A stretch of 64,000 bases of DNA, from NCBI RefSeq assembly GCF_007874125.1, contig NZ_CP040128.1:1612001-1676000 (forward strand), given 5' to 3'. The stretch comes from Noviherbaspirillum sp. UKPF54 (lineage in GTDB: Bacteria > Pseudomonadota > Gammaproteobacteria > Burkholderiales > Burkholderiaceae_D). The notes beneath the pieces are model-generated. The model saw only the letters and a program-made list of their open reading frames with translations. It made no database searches and was not told the origin of the DNA. Every line of letters begins with the position of its first letter. The first letter of the stretch is position 1. This document shows, piece by piece, positions 15,523 to 26,283 of the stretch. A program made the position numbers and the translations under genes.

Positions 15523-17697
15523 ATGAATAAAAGATACATTGACATTATCAATGTGATATCGCTGCGCGGACCGAATATCTGGACCTACCGCCCGGTTCTC
15601 GAAGCCTGGGTCGATATCGGCGATCTGGAAGACGCGCCTTCCAATACCATTCCCGGCTTCTACGAGCGGCTGAACGCATGGCTGCCCGGCCTGATCGAGC
15701 ACCGCTGCGGCATCGGCGAGCGCGGCGGCTTCCTGCTGCGCCTCAAGGAAGGCACCTGGCCCGGCCACATCCTGGAACACGTCACGATCGAACTGCAAAA
15801 CCTGGCCGGCATGCAGACCGGGTTCGGCAAGGCGCGCCAGACATCGAAGCGCGGCGTGTACAAGGTCGCGGTCCGCTCCCGCAACGAACAGGTCAGCCGC
15901 ACCGCGCTGTTCGCGGCACGCGACCTGGTGATGGCCGCGATCGACGACCAGCCGTTCGACGTGGCGGCGGTGGTGGAAAAGCTGCGCGACATGGTCGACT
16001 CGCTGTGCCTGGGACCCAGCACAGCCTGCATCGTCGACGCCGCCGCCGACCGCCGCATCCCGTCGATGCGCCTCAATGACGGCAACCTGGTCCAGCTCGG
16101 CTACGGCTCCCGCCAGCGCCGCATCTGGACAGCCGAGACCGACAAGACGCCGGCCATCGCCGAGAGCATTTCGAGCGACAAGGACCTGACCAAACGCCTG
16201 CTGTCGTCGTGCGGCGTGCCGGTGCCGGAAGGGCGCGCGGTCGATGGTCCCGACGACGCGTGGGAAGCGGCCAACGACATCGGCCTGCCGGTGGTGGTCA
16301 AGCCGTCCGACGGCAATCACGGGCGTGGCGTGTCGACCAACCTCACCACGCGCGAGGATATCGAGGCCGCCTACAAGCTGGCGATCGACGAAGGCAGCGA
16401 AGTCCTGGTCGAGCGTTTCGTGCCGGGCGACGAGCACCGGCTGCTGGTGGTCGGTGGACGCGTGGTGGCCGCCGCCAAGGGCGAGACCGCCTGGGTCACG
16501 GGCGACGGCGCATCGACTGTCGCACAATTGATCGACAGCCAGATCAATACCGACCCGCGCCGCGGCCTGACCGAGGAATTCCCGTTGAACCTGGTGCTGC
16601 TGGAGGAAGATCCGGCTGTGCGCCTGGAGCTGACGCGCCAGGGCTATTCGCCGGAATCCGTGCCGGAACAAGGCAAGCAGGTGCTGATCCAGCGTAACGG
16701 CAACGTCGCCTTCGACATCACCGAGCGGATTCATCCGCGGGTGGCTGCGGTCGCGGCTCTGGCCGCGCGCGTGGTCGGGCTCGACATCGCCGGGGTCGAC
16801 CTGGTGGCGGAAGATATCGGCCGCCCGCTGGACGAGCAGCGCGGCGCCATCGTCGAAGTCAACGCCGGGCCGGGATTGCTGATGCATCTGAAGCCGGCTT
16901 CCGGCGAGCCGCGCCCGGTCGGGCGCGCCATCGTCGACCATCTGTTCGGCGACCAGGAAAGCGGGCGCATCCCGGTGGTCGGCGTGGCCGGCAGCCATGG
17001 CACGACCCTGGTCGCGCGGCTGGTCGGGCGCCTGCTGCACCTGCACGGCAAGTATGTCGGCGTGGCGTGCGGCGACGGCCTGTATGTCAACGAGCGCCGC
17101 ATAGAAAAGGGCGATTGCGCGAACTGGCAATCGGGCAACCGGATATTGATGAACCGCGCTGTCGAAGCGGGGGTGTTTGAAAACGGCTGCCGCGCCATCC
17201 TTGCGGAAGGCTTGGCATACGACCGTTGCGTGGTGGGCGTCGTGACCGGTATTGATCCGGATGCGCTGCTGCCCGATTTCTATATCGACGATGCCGAGAA
17301 ACTGGTCAACGTGATTCGCACGCAGGTCGATGTGGTCCTTCCTGACGGCGTGGCGGTGCTCAACGCCGGCGACGAACGGGTGGCGGAGCTGGCCTCGCTG
17401 TGCGACGGCGACGTGCTGTTCTTCGGCCAGCATCCCGACCTGCCGCGCCTGCAGGCGCATCGCCAGCAGGACGGACGCGCGGTTTACCTGCGCGACGGGC
17501 AGCTGATCATGGCGGTCGGCACGGAAGAGTCGGCGCTGTGCCGCATGGCCGACATTCCCATGGCTGCGGGCGACGCCGAGCGGCATCTGGAGGCCATCCT
17601 GGCTGCGGTTGGCGCGGCCTGGGCGCTGGGCTTGCCGGCGGACCTGATTCGCACGGGGCTGGAAACGTTCGACAACGGATTGGCCGCGGCCAAATAA
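15523..17697 (+). CDS. cphA': Cyanophycin synthetase paralogue (CphA'/CphA2-like)
   Basis: 724 residues; the start at 15523 gives MNKRYIDIINVISLRGPNIW, the normal CphA N-terminus. The N-terminal and ATP-grasp regions are intact (VVKPSDGNHGRGVSTN; EVNAGPGLLMHLKP). The Mur-ligase-like part is degenerate: the P-loop reads GSHGTTL at about residues 490-496, with Thr494 where GTNGKTT has the essential Lys. The protein stops about 130 residues short of its neighbour, losing the Mur C-terminal domain. This fits CphA2-type enzymes that polymerise beta-Asp-Arg dipeptides with one ATP site. Its partner cphA starts 57 bp downstream. Confidence 0.9.
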   Translation: MNKRYIDIINVISLRGPNIWTYRPVLEAWVDIGDLEDAPSNTIPGFYERLNAWLPGLIEHRCGIGERGGFLLRLKEGTWPGHILEHVTIELQNLAGMQTGFGKARQTSKRGVYKVAVRSRNEQVSRTALFAARDLVMAAIDDQPFDVAAVVEKLRDMVDSLCLGPSTACIVDAAADRRIPSMRLNDGNLVQLGYGSRQRRIWTAETDKTPAIAESISSDKDLTKRLLSSCGVPVPEGRAVDGPDDAWEAANDIGLPVVVKPSDGNHGRGVSTNLTTREDIEAAYKLAIDEGSEVLVERFVPGDEHRLLVVGGRVVAAAKGETAWVTGDGASTVAQLIDSQINTDPRRGLTEEFPLNLVLLEEDPAVRLELTRQGYSPESVPEQGKQVLIQRNGNVAFDITERIHPRVAAVAALAARVVGLDIAGVDLVAEDIGRPLDEQRGAIVEVNAGPGLLMHLKPASGEPRPVGRAIVDHLFGDQESGRIPVVGVAGSHGTTLVARLVGRLLHLHGKYVGVACGDGLYVNERRIEKGDCANWQSGNRILMNRAVEAGVFENGCRAILAEGLAYDRCVVGVVTGIDPDALLPDFYIDDAEKLVNVIRTQVDVVLPDGVAVLNAGDERVAELASLCDGDVLFFGQHPDLPRLQAHRQQDGRAVYLRDGQLIMAVGTEESALCRMADIPMAAGDAERHLEAILAAVGAAWALGLPADLIRTGLETFDNGLAAAK

Positions 17698-17753
17698 AAC
17701 AATTAGGAAAATCCCGGCCGCGGCAGCGGGCGGGCTAAGAAGGAAAGCTGTTC

Positions 17754-20327
17754 ATGGAAATATCGCGGATCCGTGCGCTGCGCGGCCCAAACCTCTGGAG
17801 CCGGCATACGGCGATCGAAGCCATTGTCCGATGCGAGCCGGCCGAATGTTCGCTGGCCTCGATGCCGGGACTGGAAACCCGGTTGCGCGCGCGCTTCCCG
17901 GAAGTCGAGTTCCTGCCGCAGGCGGACAACCCGCAGCCGGCGTCGCTGGCCCATGCGCTTGAAAGCGCGGCGTTCTGCCTGCAGGCGCAGGCCGGCTGCA
18001 AGGTGGCGTTCAGCCGCACCGTGCAGACGGTCGAGCCGGGCGTGTACCAGGTCGTGGTCGAATACACCGAGGAAGCGGTCGGGCGCCTGGCGCTGGAGCT
18101 GGCCGAGGAGCTGTGCAAGAGCGCGATGGATGACCGTCCGTTCGACCTGGCGGGTAGCCTGGCGCGCCTGCGCGAGCTGGACGAGGATGTGCGCCTTGGT
18201 CCCTCCACCGGGTCGATCGTGGATGCGGCGCTCAAGCGCGGCATCCCGTACCGCCGCCTGACCGAAGGCAGCATGGTGCAGTTCGGATGGGGCAGCAAGC
18301 AGCGCCGCATCCAGGCCGCCGAGACCGACAGCACCAGCGCCATCGCCGAATCGATCGCGCAGGACAAGGAACTGACCAAGGCGCTGCTGGACGCGGCCGG
18401 GGTGCCGGTGCCGCGCGGGCGTTCCGTGGACGACGCGGAGCAGGCGTGGCAAGTCGCCAGCGAGCTGGGCGGCAGGGTGGTGGTCAAGCCACGCGACGGC
18501 AACCAGGGCAAGGGCATCACGGTCAACATCAGCACCCGCGAGGAAATCCTGACGGCGTATGCGGCCGCCAGCGAAATCAGCTCCGACGTGATCGTCGAGC
18601 GCTATCTGCCCGGGCACGACTTCCGTCTGTTGGTGGTCGGCAACAAGCTCGTGGCGGCGGCGCGGCGTGCACCGCCGCAAGTAATCGGCGACGGCATGCA
18701 CAGCGTGCGCGAGCTGGTCGAACAGGTCAACCGCGACCCGCTTCGCGGCGACGGCCATGCGACCTCGCTGACCAAGATCCGGTTCGACGCGATCGCGCTG
18801 GCGACGCTGGCCAAGCAGGGCTATGACGCCGACAGCATCCCGTCCAAGGGCGTCAACATCATTCTGCGCAACAACGCCAATCTGTCCACCGGCGGCACCG
18901 CGACCGACGTCACCGATGACGTGCACCGCGAAGTGGCCGCGCGCGCGGTCGAGGCGGCGCAGATGGTCGGGCTCGACATCTGCGGCGTGGACGTGGTGTG
19001 CGAAAACGTCATCCAGCCGCTGGAAGCGCAGGGCGGCGGCATCGTCGAAGTCAACGCCGCGCCCGGCCTGCGCATGCACCTGCAGCCGTCGTTCGGCAAG
19101 GGCCGCGCGGTGGGCGACGCGATCATCTCGATGATGTATGCCGACGGCGACGACGGCCGCATTCCAGTGGTCGCCGTTTCCGGCACCAACGGCAAGACGA
19201 CCACGACCCGCCTGATCGCCCATATCCTCGCCAGCAAGAAATTGCGGATCGGCATGACCGGCACCGACGGCGTCTACGTCCAGGGCGAGCGCATCGATAC
19301 CGGCGACTGCAGCGGGCCGCGCAGCGCGCGCAACGTGCTGCTTCATCCCGACGTCGACGCCGCCGTCTTCGAGGTGGCGCGCGGCGGCGTATTGCGGGAA
19401 GGTCTCGGTTTCGACCGTTGCAACGTGGCTGTCGTCACCAACATCGGCGTGGGCGACCATTTGGGTCTCAACTACATTTCCACCGTGGAAGACCTGGCGG
19501 TGGTCAAGCGCGTGATCGTGCAAAATGTCGCATCGACCGGCACGGCGGTGCTCAACGCCGCCGATCCGATGGTGGCGGACATGGCCAAGGCGTGTCCGGG
19601 AACGGTCACCTTCTTCGCCGCTGACCGCCATCATCCCGTGATGGCGACCCATCGCGCCAAGGGGCTGCGCGTGGTCTTCCGCGACGGCGGGGATATCGTG
19701 GCGTCGCAAGGCGTCGAGCAGCAGCGCATTGCGCTGGCTGATATTCCGCTGACGCACAACGGTTCCATTGGCTTCCAAGTGGAAAATGCCATGGCGGCGG
19801 TTGGCGCGGCATGGGCACTCGGCGTCGACTGGGAAGTCATCCGCGCCGCACTCAAGACCTTCGTCAGCGATGCGCAAAGCGCGCCGGGGCGGTTCAACCT
19901 GTTTTCCTATCGCGGCGCCACCCTGATCGCCGACTACGGTCACAATCCGGACGCGATCGCCGCGCTGGTGGCGGCGGTGGAAGCGATGCCGGCGCAGCGC
20001 CGCTCGGTCGTCATCAGCGGCGCAGGCGACCGGCGCGACGAGGACTTGCGGCGCCAGACCGAGATCCTTGGCGAGGCGTTCGATCGCGTCGTGCTGTACC
20101 AGGACCAGTGCCAGCGCGGCCGGGCCGACGGCGAGGTGCTCGCGCTGCTGCGTGCCGGCCTGGCAGGCGCCAGCCGGGCGCGCGACGTGAAGGAAATCAC
20201 CGGCGAATTCCTCGCCATCGATACCGCGCTGGCGGACCTGCAGGCAGGCGATCTGTGCCTGATCCTGATCGACCAGGTGGAAGAGGCGCTCGCGCATATC
20301 GCGAGCCGCGTCGCCGAAAGCGCATGA
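17754..20327 (+). CDS. cphA: Cyanophycin synthetase (CphA)
   Basis: 857 residues, full-length. It makes multi-L-arginyl-poly-L-aspartate, a nitrogen storage polymer, from Asp, Arg and ATP. The ATP-grasp domain (VVVKPRDGNQGKGITVN, about residues 242-258; VEVNAAPGLRMHL) adds one amino acid. The Mur-ligase-like domain keeps the P-loop GTNGKTTT with Lys481 and the C-terminal segment IADYGHNPDAIAALV. AGGAAAG precedes the start at 17754. It lies directly after the degenerate paralogue in a two-gene operon. No cyanophycinase is present in the window. Confidence 0.95.
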   Translation: MEISRIRALRGPNLWSRHTAIEAIVRCEPAECSLASMPGLETRLRARFPEVEFLPQADNPQPASLAHALESAAFCLQAQAGCKVAFSRTVQTVEPGVYQVVVEYTEEAVGRLALELAEELCKSAMDDRPFDLAGSLARLRELDEDVRLGPSTGSIVDAALKRGIPYRRLTEGSMVQFGWGSKQRRIQAAETDSTSAIAESIAQDKELTKALLDAAGVPVPRGRSVDDAEQAWQVASELGGRVVVKPRDGNQGKGITVNISTREEILTAYAAASEISSDVIVERYLPGHDFRLLVVGNKLVAAARRAPPQVIGDGMHSVRELVEQVNRDPLRGDGHATSLTKIRFDAIALATLAKQGYDADSIPSKGVNIILRNNANLSTGGTATDVTDDVHREVAARAVEAAQMVGLDICGVDVVCENVIQPLEAQGGGIVEVNAAPGLRMHLQPSFGKGRAVGDAIISMMYADGDDGRIPVVAVSGTNGKTTTTRLIAHILASKKLRIGMTGTDGVYVQGERIDTGDCSGPRSARNVLLHPDVDAAVFEVARGGVLREGLGFDRCNVAVVTNIGVGDHLGLNYISTVEDLAVVKRVIVQNVASTGTAVLNAADPMVADMAKACPGTVTFFAADRHHPVMATHRAKGLRVVFRDGGDIVASQGVEQQRIALADIPLTHNGSIGFQVENAMAAVGAAWALGVDWEVIRAALKTFVSDAQSAPGRFNLFSYRGATLIADYGHNPDAIAALVAAVEAMPAQRRSVVISGAGDRRDEDLRRQTEILGEAFDRVVLYQDQCQRGRADGEVLALLRAGLAGASRARDVKEITGEFLAIDTALADLQAGDLCLILIDQVEEALAHIASRVAESA

Positions 20328-20330
20328 ATC

Positions 20331-20363
20331 GGGGCGGCGGGCGCGGATCGCGGCCGCCGCCCC
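20331..20363 (+). terminator. GC-rich hairpin after cphA
   Basis: GGGGCGGCGG (20331-20340) pairs with CCGCCGCCCC (20354-20363) around a 13-nt loop, 3 bp after the cphA stop. No T-run follows, so termination may be weak or need Rho, or the hairpin may protect the 3' end. Confidence 0.5.
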
Positions 20364-20510
20364 TCGTACGTGACGGCGCCGGTTTCATCCGGTTAACCGA
20401 CACGATGACGGACGCGTAACGGACACAACTTGTTGCAATCCTTACCGGCTATTCGCAGTTTGGGCCGAGGGTTTGACGTTAAATAAGTACGTCATTCACC
20501 GAGGGTTGTC

Positions 20511-21017
20511 ATGAAAAAATCTTTTGCTTTTGTCCTGGCGGCGGCCGGGTTTCTTGCCGCTTGTGCAAGTCCCGGTTATTACGGGCAGAACAACACAGCG
20601 CCATATCCGCCCGCATCTCCGTCCCCATCCTATCCCCAGGCTTACCCGCAGCCATATCCGCAGCCTTATCCGGCGACGTATTCCAATGCCTACGGCACGA
20701 TCGAGTCGATCCGCGTCGGTCCTGCCGCGACCAGCGGCAGCGGCACGGGAGCGGTGGTCGGCGGCCTCGTCGGCGGCTTGCTGGGCAACCAGGTCGGCGG
20801 CGGCAACGGCCGCGCCGCCGCCACCATCGCGGGGGTGATAGGCGGCGCGATGGTGGGCGACCAGATCGAGCAGCGCAATGCACAAGCGCGCACCGCCTAC
20901 CAGATCGGAGTGCGGCTCGACGGCGGCGGCTACCAGACCGTCACCCAAGACAGCGTGGCCGGTCTTCAGGTCGGCAACCGCGTGCGCATCGAGAACGAAC
21001 GCGTCTATCGCAATTAG
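20511..21017 (+). CDS. Glycine-zipper (SlyB-like) outer-membrane lipoprotein
   Basis: 168 residues. The signal peptide MKKSFAFVLAAAGFLAAC has a good lipobox (LAAC, Cys18). A Pro/Tyr/Gln repeat stretch (YPQAYPQPYPQPYP, about residues 44-57) is followed by a two-helix glycine zipper (GAVVGGLVGGLLGNQVGGG; IAGVIGGAMVGDQI) and a C-terminal segment ending NRVRIENERVYRN, as in SlyB/Pcp lipoproteins. Probably an envelope-stability protein. Upstream is an inverted repeat TGACGT/ACGTCA at 20474-20494 of unknown meaning. Confidence 0.8.
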   Translation: MKKSFAFVLAAAGFLAACASPGYYGQNNTAPYPPASPSPSYPQAYPQPYPQPYPATYSNAYGTIESIRVGPAATSGSGTGAVVGGLVGGLLGNQVGGGNGRAAATIAGVIGGAMVGDQIEQRNAQARTAYQIGVRLDGGGYQTVTQDSVAGLQVGNRVRIENERVYRN

Positions 21018-21163
21018 CGCATCGGCCCCACGCAGCCCGCCGCAGTCAAACGCCGCCTCACGCCGAACTGCCAGGGCTGCGGATAGTCGAATTGTCATCG
21101 AATCGCGGTTCTCGTGCGTATCCGGCTGGCGGAGGCGCGCCGAACTGCGCGAAGGAGGTTGAA

Positions 21164-21919
21164 GTGAGCATCCTTGACACGGTATTTCGGCGGCGCGAGC
21201 CTGCCGTCAAGTACCGCACCATCGACGGCGGCCATCCCGCGCCCTATCCCGACATGACAGACGAGCAGTTGTACAACTACGAAATGACCTTCAATGTCCC
21301 GAAAAAGACGTTCGACAAGCCGCCCGGCGGCCCTGCGGCGACCTCGGACGCAACCGGGGATGCGATCGGCGCCGGCGGCACGGTGCTGCATGGGCGCGCG
21401 GACGCGGGCGAACCGAATGTGACGGCATTGCGCACCGCCGGCAGGCAGAGCGCGACAGGCCGGGGGCAAGGGCGCACTCGCACGGGCAGTCCCCATGTCT
21501 CGCTCGCGCAGTCCGACAGCGACCCGGAGGTGACGCGCACGCTTGCTACCGAACGCATTGCGGCGGCGCAGCCGCCCGCGCCGCTCGACTTGTCCAAGCC
21601 GGTACGCACCATCACCACCAAGCAGCCGGTGGAAATCGTCACGACCAGGGCTCGCCATCCGCTGTTCAAGGTGCTCGGCTATATCGGCGACGATGAGGTG
21701 GTGACGATGTTTACGCTGGACGGGCAGATATCGGAAAACGGTCCCTGTTTCCTCGAGAACGTGCCGCAAAAACAATCTCTGTATGTCAACATCTATCCGA
21801 ACCGTTCGTTCGGCGGGCGCGAGCGCTTCTTCCTGACGCAGCACGACTCGCGGGAAGCCGCGGATGCCGCAGCCACCGGCGAGCGCATCGCCTGTATTCC
21901 GCTGGAATTCGATTTGTAG
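21164..21919 (+). CDS. Hypothetical protein with GTG start
   Basis: 251 residues from a GTG at 21164, chosen because a perfect AAGGAGG lies 5 bp upstream; upstream codons of the same frame overlap the lipoprotein gene and are not credible. There is no signal peptide. The middle is disordered (Gly, Ala, Thr, Arg-rich, about 60-130). The C-terminal 90 residues look folded (HPLFKVLGYIGDDEVVTMFT, then FLENVPQKQSLYVNIYPN). I recognise no family. It lies alone between the lipoprotein and the hybrid kinase. Confidence 0.65.
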   Translation: MSILDTVFRRREPAVKYRTIDGGHPAPYPDMTDEQLYNYEMTFNVPKKTFDKPPGGPAATSDATGDAIGAGGTVLHGRADAGEPNVTALRTAGRQSATGRGQGRTRTGSPHVSLAQSDSDPEVTRTLATERIAAAQPPAPLDLSKPVRTITTKQPVEIVTTRARHPLFKVLGYIGDDEVVTMFTLDGQISENGPCFLENVPQKQSLYVNIYPNRSFGGRERFFLTQHDSREAADAAATGERIACIPLEFDL

Positions 21920-22144
21920 GCATGAACTTTTTGCAAAAGATTTACTCTTGATCAGGAGTCGCAGCCCCGCGCGGGATGACGATGCAGAACGGCGCGTCGC
22001 TTATCCGGAGCCATGAATTGATTCCGGCGCCGCGCAGGAAAGGTGCCGGCTTTGCCGCTGATTGTGGCCGCAAGTCCGGTCGTAGCGGCCGACCGCATCC
22101 GCGGTCCCCCCCGGCCCGTCCATTTTCAAACAATAAAACAAGGC
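21920..22144. other. Intergenic region before the hybrid kinase
   Basis: 225 bp with no gene seen. An in-frame upward extension of the kinase frame to 22043 exists but looks non-coding. No clear terminator or promoter was identified. Confidence 0.4.
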
Positions 22145-24895
<2,751 letters not shown>

Positions 24896-24956
24896 AGCCG
24901 CCGCGCCGCAGTCCTGATCTGTGTATCATTCGGCCTTTCGAACAGGACAATACCGA

Positions 24957-26225
24957 ATGAACATCAAGCCTCTATTTGCCATGGCGCTCCTTGCGCTGGG
25001 CACCGGTGCCGACGCGGGCAGTGCCGAGCCGATCCGGATCGGCATGATCGACGGTCTGTCCGGTCCCTTCGCCAACGCGGGGCAGGCAGTGGTGCGCAAT
25101 CTGAGCTATGCCATCGAGCAGGTCAACGCGCGTGGCGGCGTGAAGCTGCCGGACGGACGCCATCCGCTGGAGCTGGTCACTTACGACAACAAGCAAGGCG
25201 TGGAAGAAGCGCTCACCGGGCTGCGCCATTTCGCCGACCGGCGCATCCGCATCATCGCACAGGGCAACAGCTCCGCGGTCGCCCTGGCGCTGAGCGAAGC
25301 GATCGACAAGCACAACAGCCGCACGCCGGAGCAGCGCATGCTGCTGCTGAACTATGCGGCGGTCGACCCGGCGCTGACCAACGAGAAATGCAGCTTCTGG
25401 CATTTCCGCTTCGACGCCAACTCCGACATGCGCATGCATGCGCTGACCGAAGTGATCAAGACCGACCGCAGCGCCAGGCGCGTCTACCTGATCGGCCAGG
25501 ACTACAGCTTCGGCCAGCATCTGGCCCGGGTGGCTCGCGACCAGCTGGCAGCGAAGCGCCCGGATATCGCCGTCGTCGGCGACGATCTGCACCCGATCGG
25601 GAAAATCAAGGATTTCTCGCCTTACGTCGCCAAGATCCGGGCCAGCGGCGCCGACACCGTCGTCACCGGCAACTGGGGCAATGATCTCACCCTGCTGGTC
25701 AAGGCCGCGAAAGACGCCGGCCTGAACGTCAAGTTCTACACTTTCTACGGCAACAGCCTGGGGGCGCCGGCCGCCATCGGTGACGCCGGCGTAGGCCGCG
25801 TGCGGGCGGTGGCGGAATGGCACCCGAACGCCGGTCAGGACGCCGCCGATTCGGCCAGCGACGCCTATTACCGCGCGTTCCGGCGGCGCTATCCGCAGCC
25901 CGAGCAAGATTACCTCCATCTGCGCATGCATGTGATGATCGACATGCTGGCAAACGCGATCGAAAAGGCAGGAAGCGTGGACGCCGCGGCGGTGGCAAGG
26001 GCGCTCGAAGGCGCGAGCTTCCGCAACGCGTTTCACGAGGCCAGCATGCGCGCCGCCGATCACCAGCTGCAGCAGCCGCTGTACGTGTCGGTGATGCGCA
26101 AGTCGGGCGACGGCGGCGTGCAGTTCGATAACGAAGGCAGCGGCTACGGCTTCCGCACGGAGCGCTACCTGCCGGCATCGTTCTCGGCCTTGCCGACCAG
26201 CTGCAGAATGCAGCGGCCGCGCTAA
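24957..26225 (+). CDS. Branched-chain amino-acid-type ABC solute-binding protein
   Basis: 422 residues from the ATG at 24957, giving a signal peptide (MNIKPLFAMALLALGTGADA). The mature part matches the LivJ-type periplasmic-binding fold: IRIGMIDGLSGPFANAGQ, VTYDNKQGVEEA, YLIGQDYSFGQHLA and DFSPYVAKIRASGAD. No permease or ATPase gene is nearby, so it is an orphan. It starts 61 bp after the hybrid kinase stop. It might share permeases encoded elsewhere or act in sensing; amino acids or short amides are the usual ligands. Confidence 0.85.
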   Translation: MNIKPLFAMALLALGTGADAGSAEPIRIGMIDGLSGPFANAGQAVVRNLSYAIEQVNARGGVKLPDGRHPLELVTYDNKQGVEEALTGLRHFADRRIRIIAQGNSSAVALALSEAIDKHNSRTPEQRMLLLNYAAVDPALTNEKCSFWHFRFDANSDMRMHALTEVIKTDRSARRVYLIGQDYSFGQHLARVARDQLAAKRPDIAVVGDDLHPIGKIKDFSPYVAKIRASGADTVVTGNWGNDLTLLVKAAKDAGLNVKFYTFYGNSLGAPAAIGDAGVGRVRAVAEWHPNAGQDAADSASDAYYRAFRRRYPQPEQDYLHLRMHVMIDMLANAIEKAGSVDAAAVARALEGASFRNAFHEASMRAADHQLQQPLYVSVMRKSGDGGVQFDNEGSGYGFRTERYLPASFSALPTSCRMQRPR

Positions 26226-26234
26226 GCAGGCGCG

Positions 26235-26265
26235 AAAAAAAGCCCCGTCGCAAAACGGGGCTTTT
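26235..26265. terminator. Strong bidirectional terminator
   Basis: AAAAGCCCCGT (26238-26248) pairs perfectly with ACGGGGCTTTT (26255-26265) around a 6-nt loop; the A-run and T-run let it work in both directions. It serves the rightward solute-binding gene and the leftward FtsH-like gene. Confidence 0.9.
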
Positions 26266-26283
26266 CACATGGCGCCGGACTGA

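Noticed and set aside
17703..20297. 864-codon leftward open frame antisense to cphA, and a similar 705-codon frame (15469-17586) antisense to the paralogue
   Set aside because: Both lie fully opposite well-supported genes; composition is His/Arg/Asp-rich with no domain, as expected from codon bias in GC-rich DNA.
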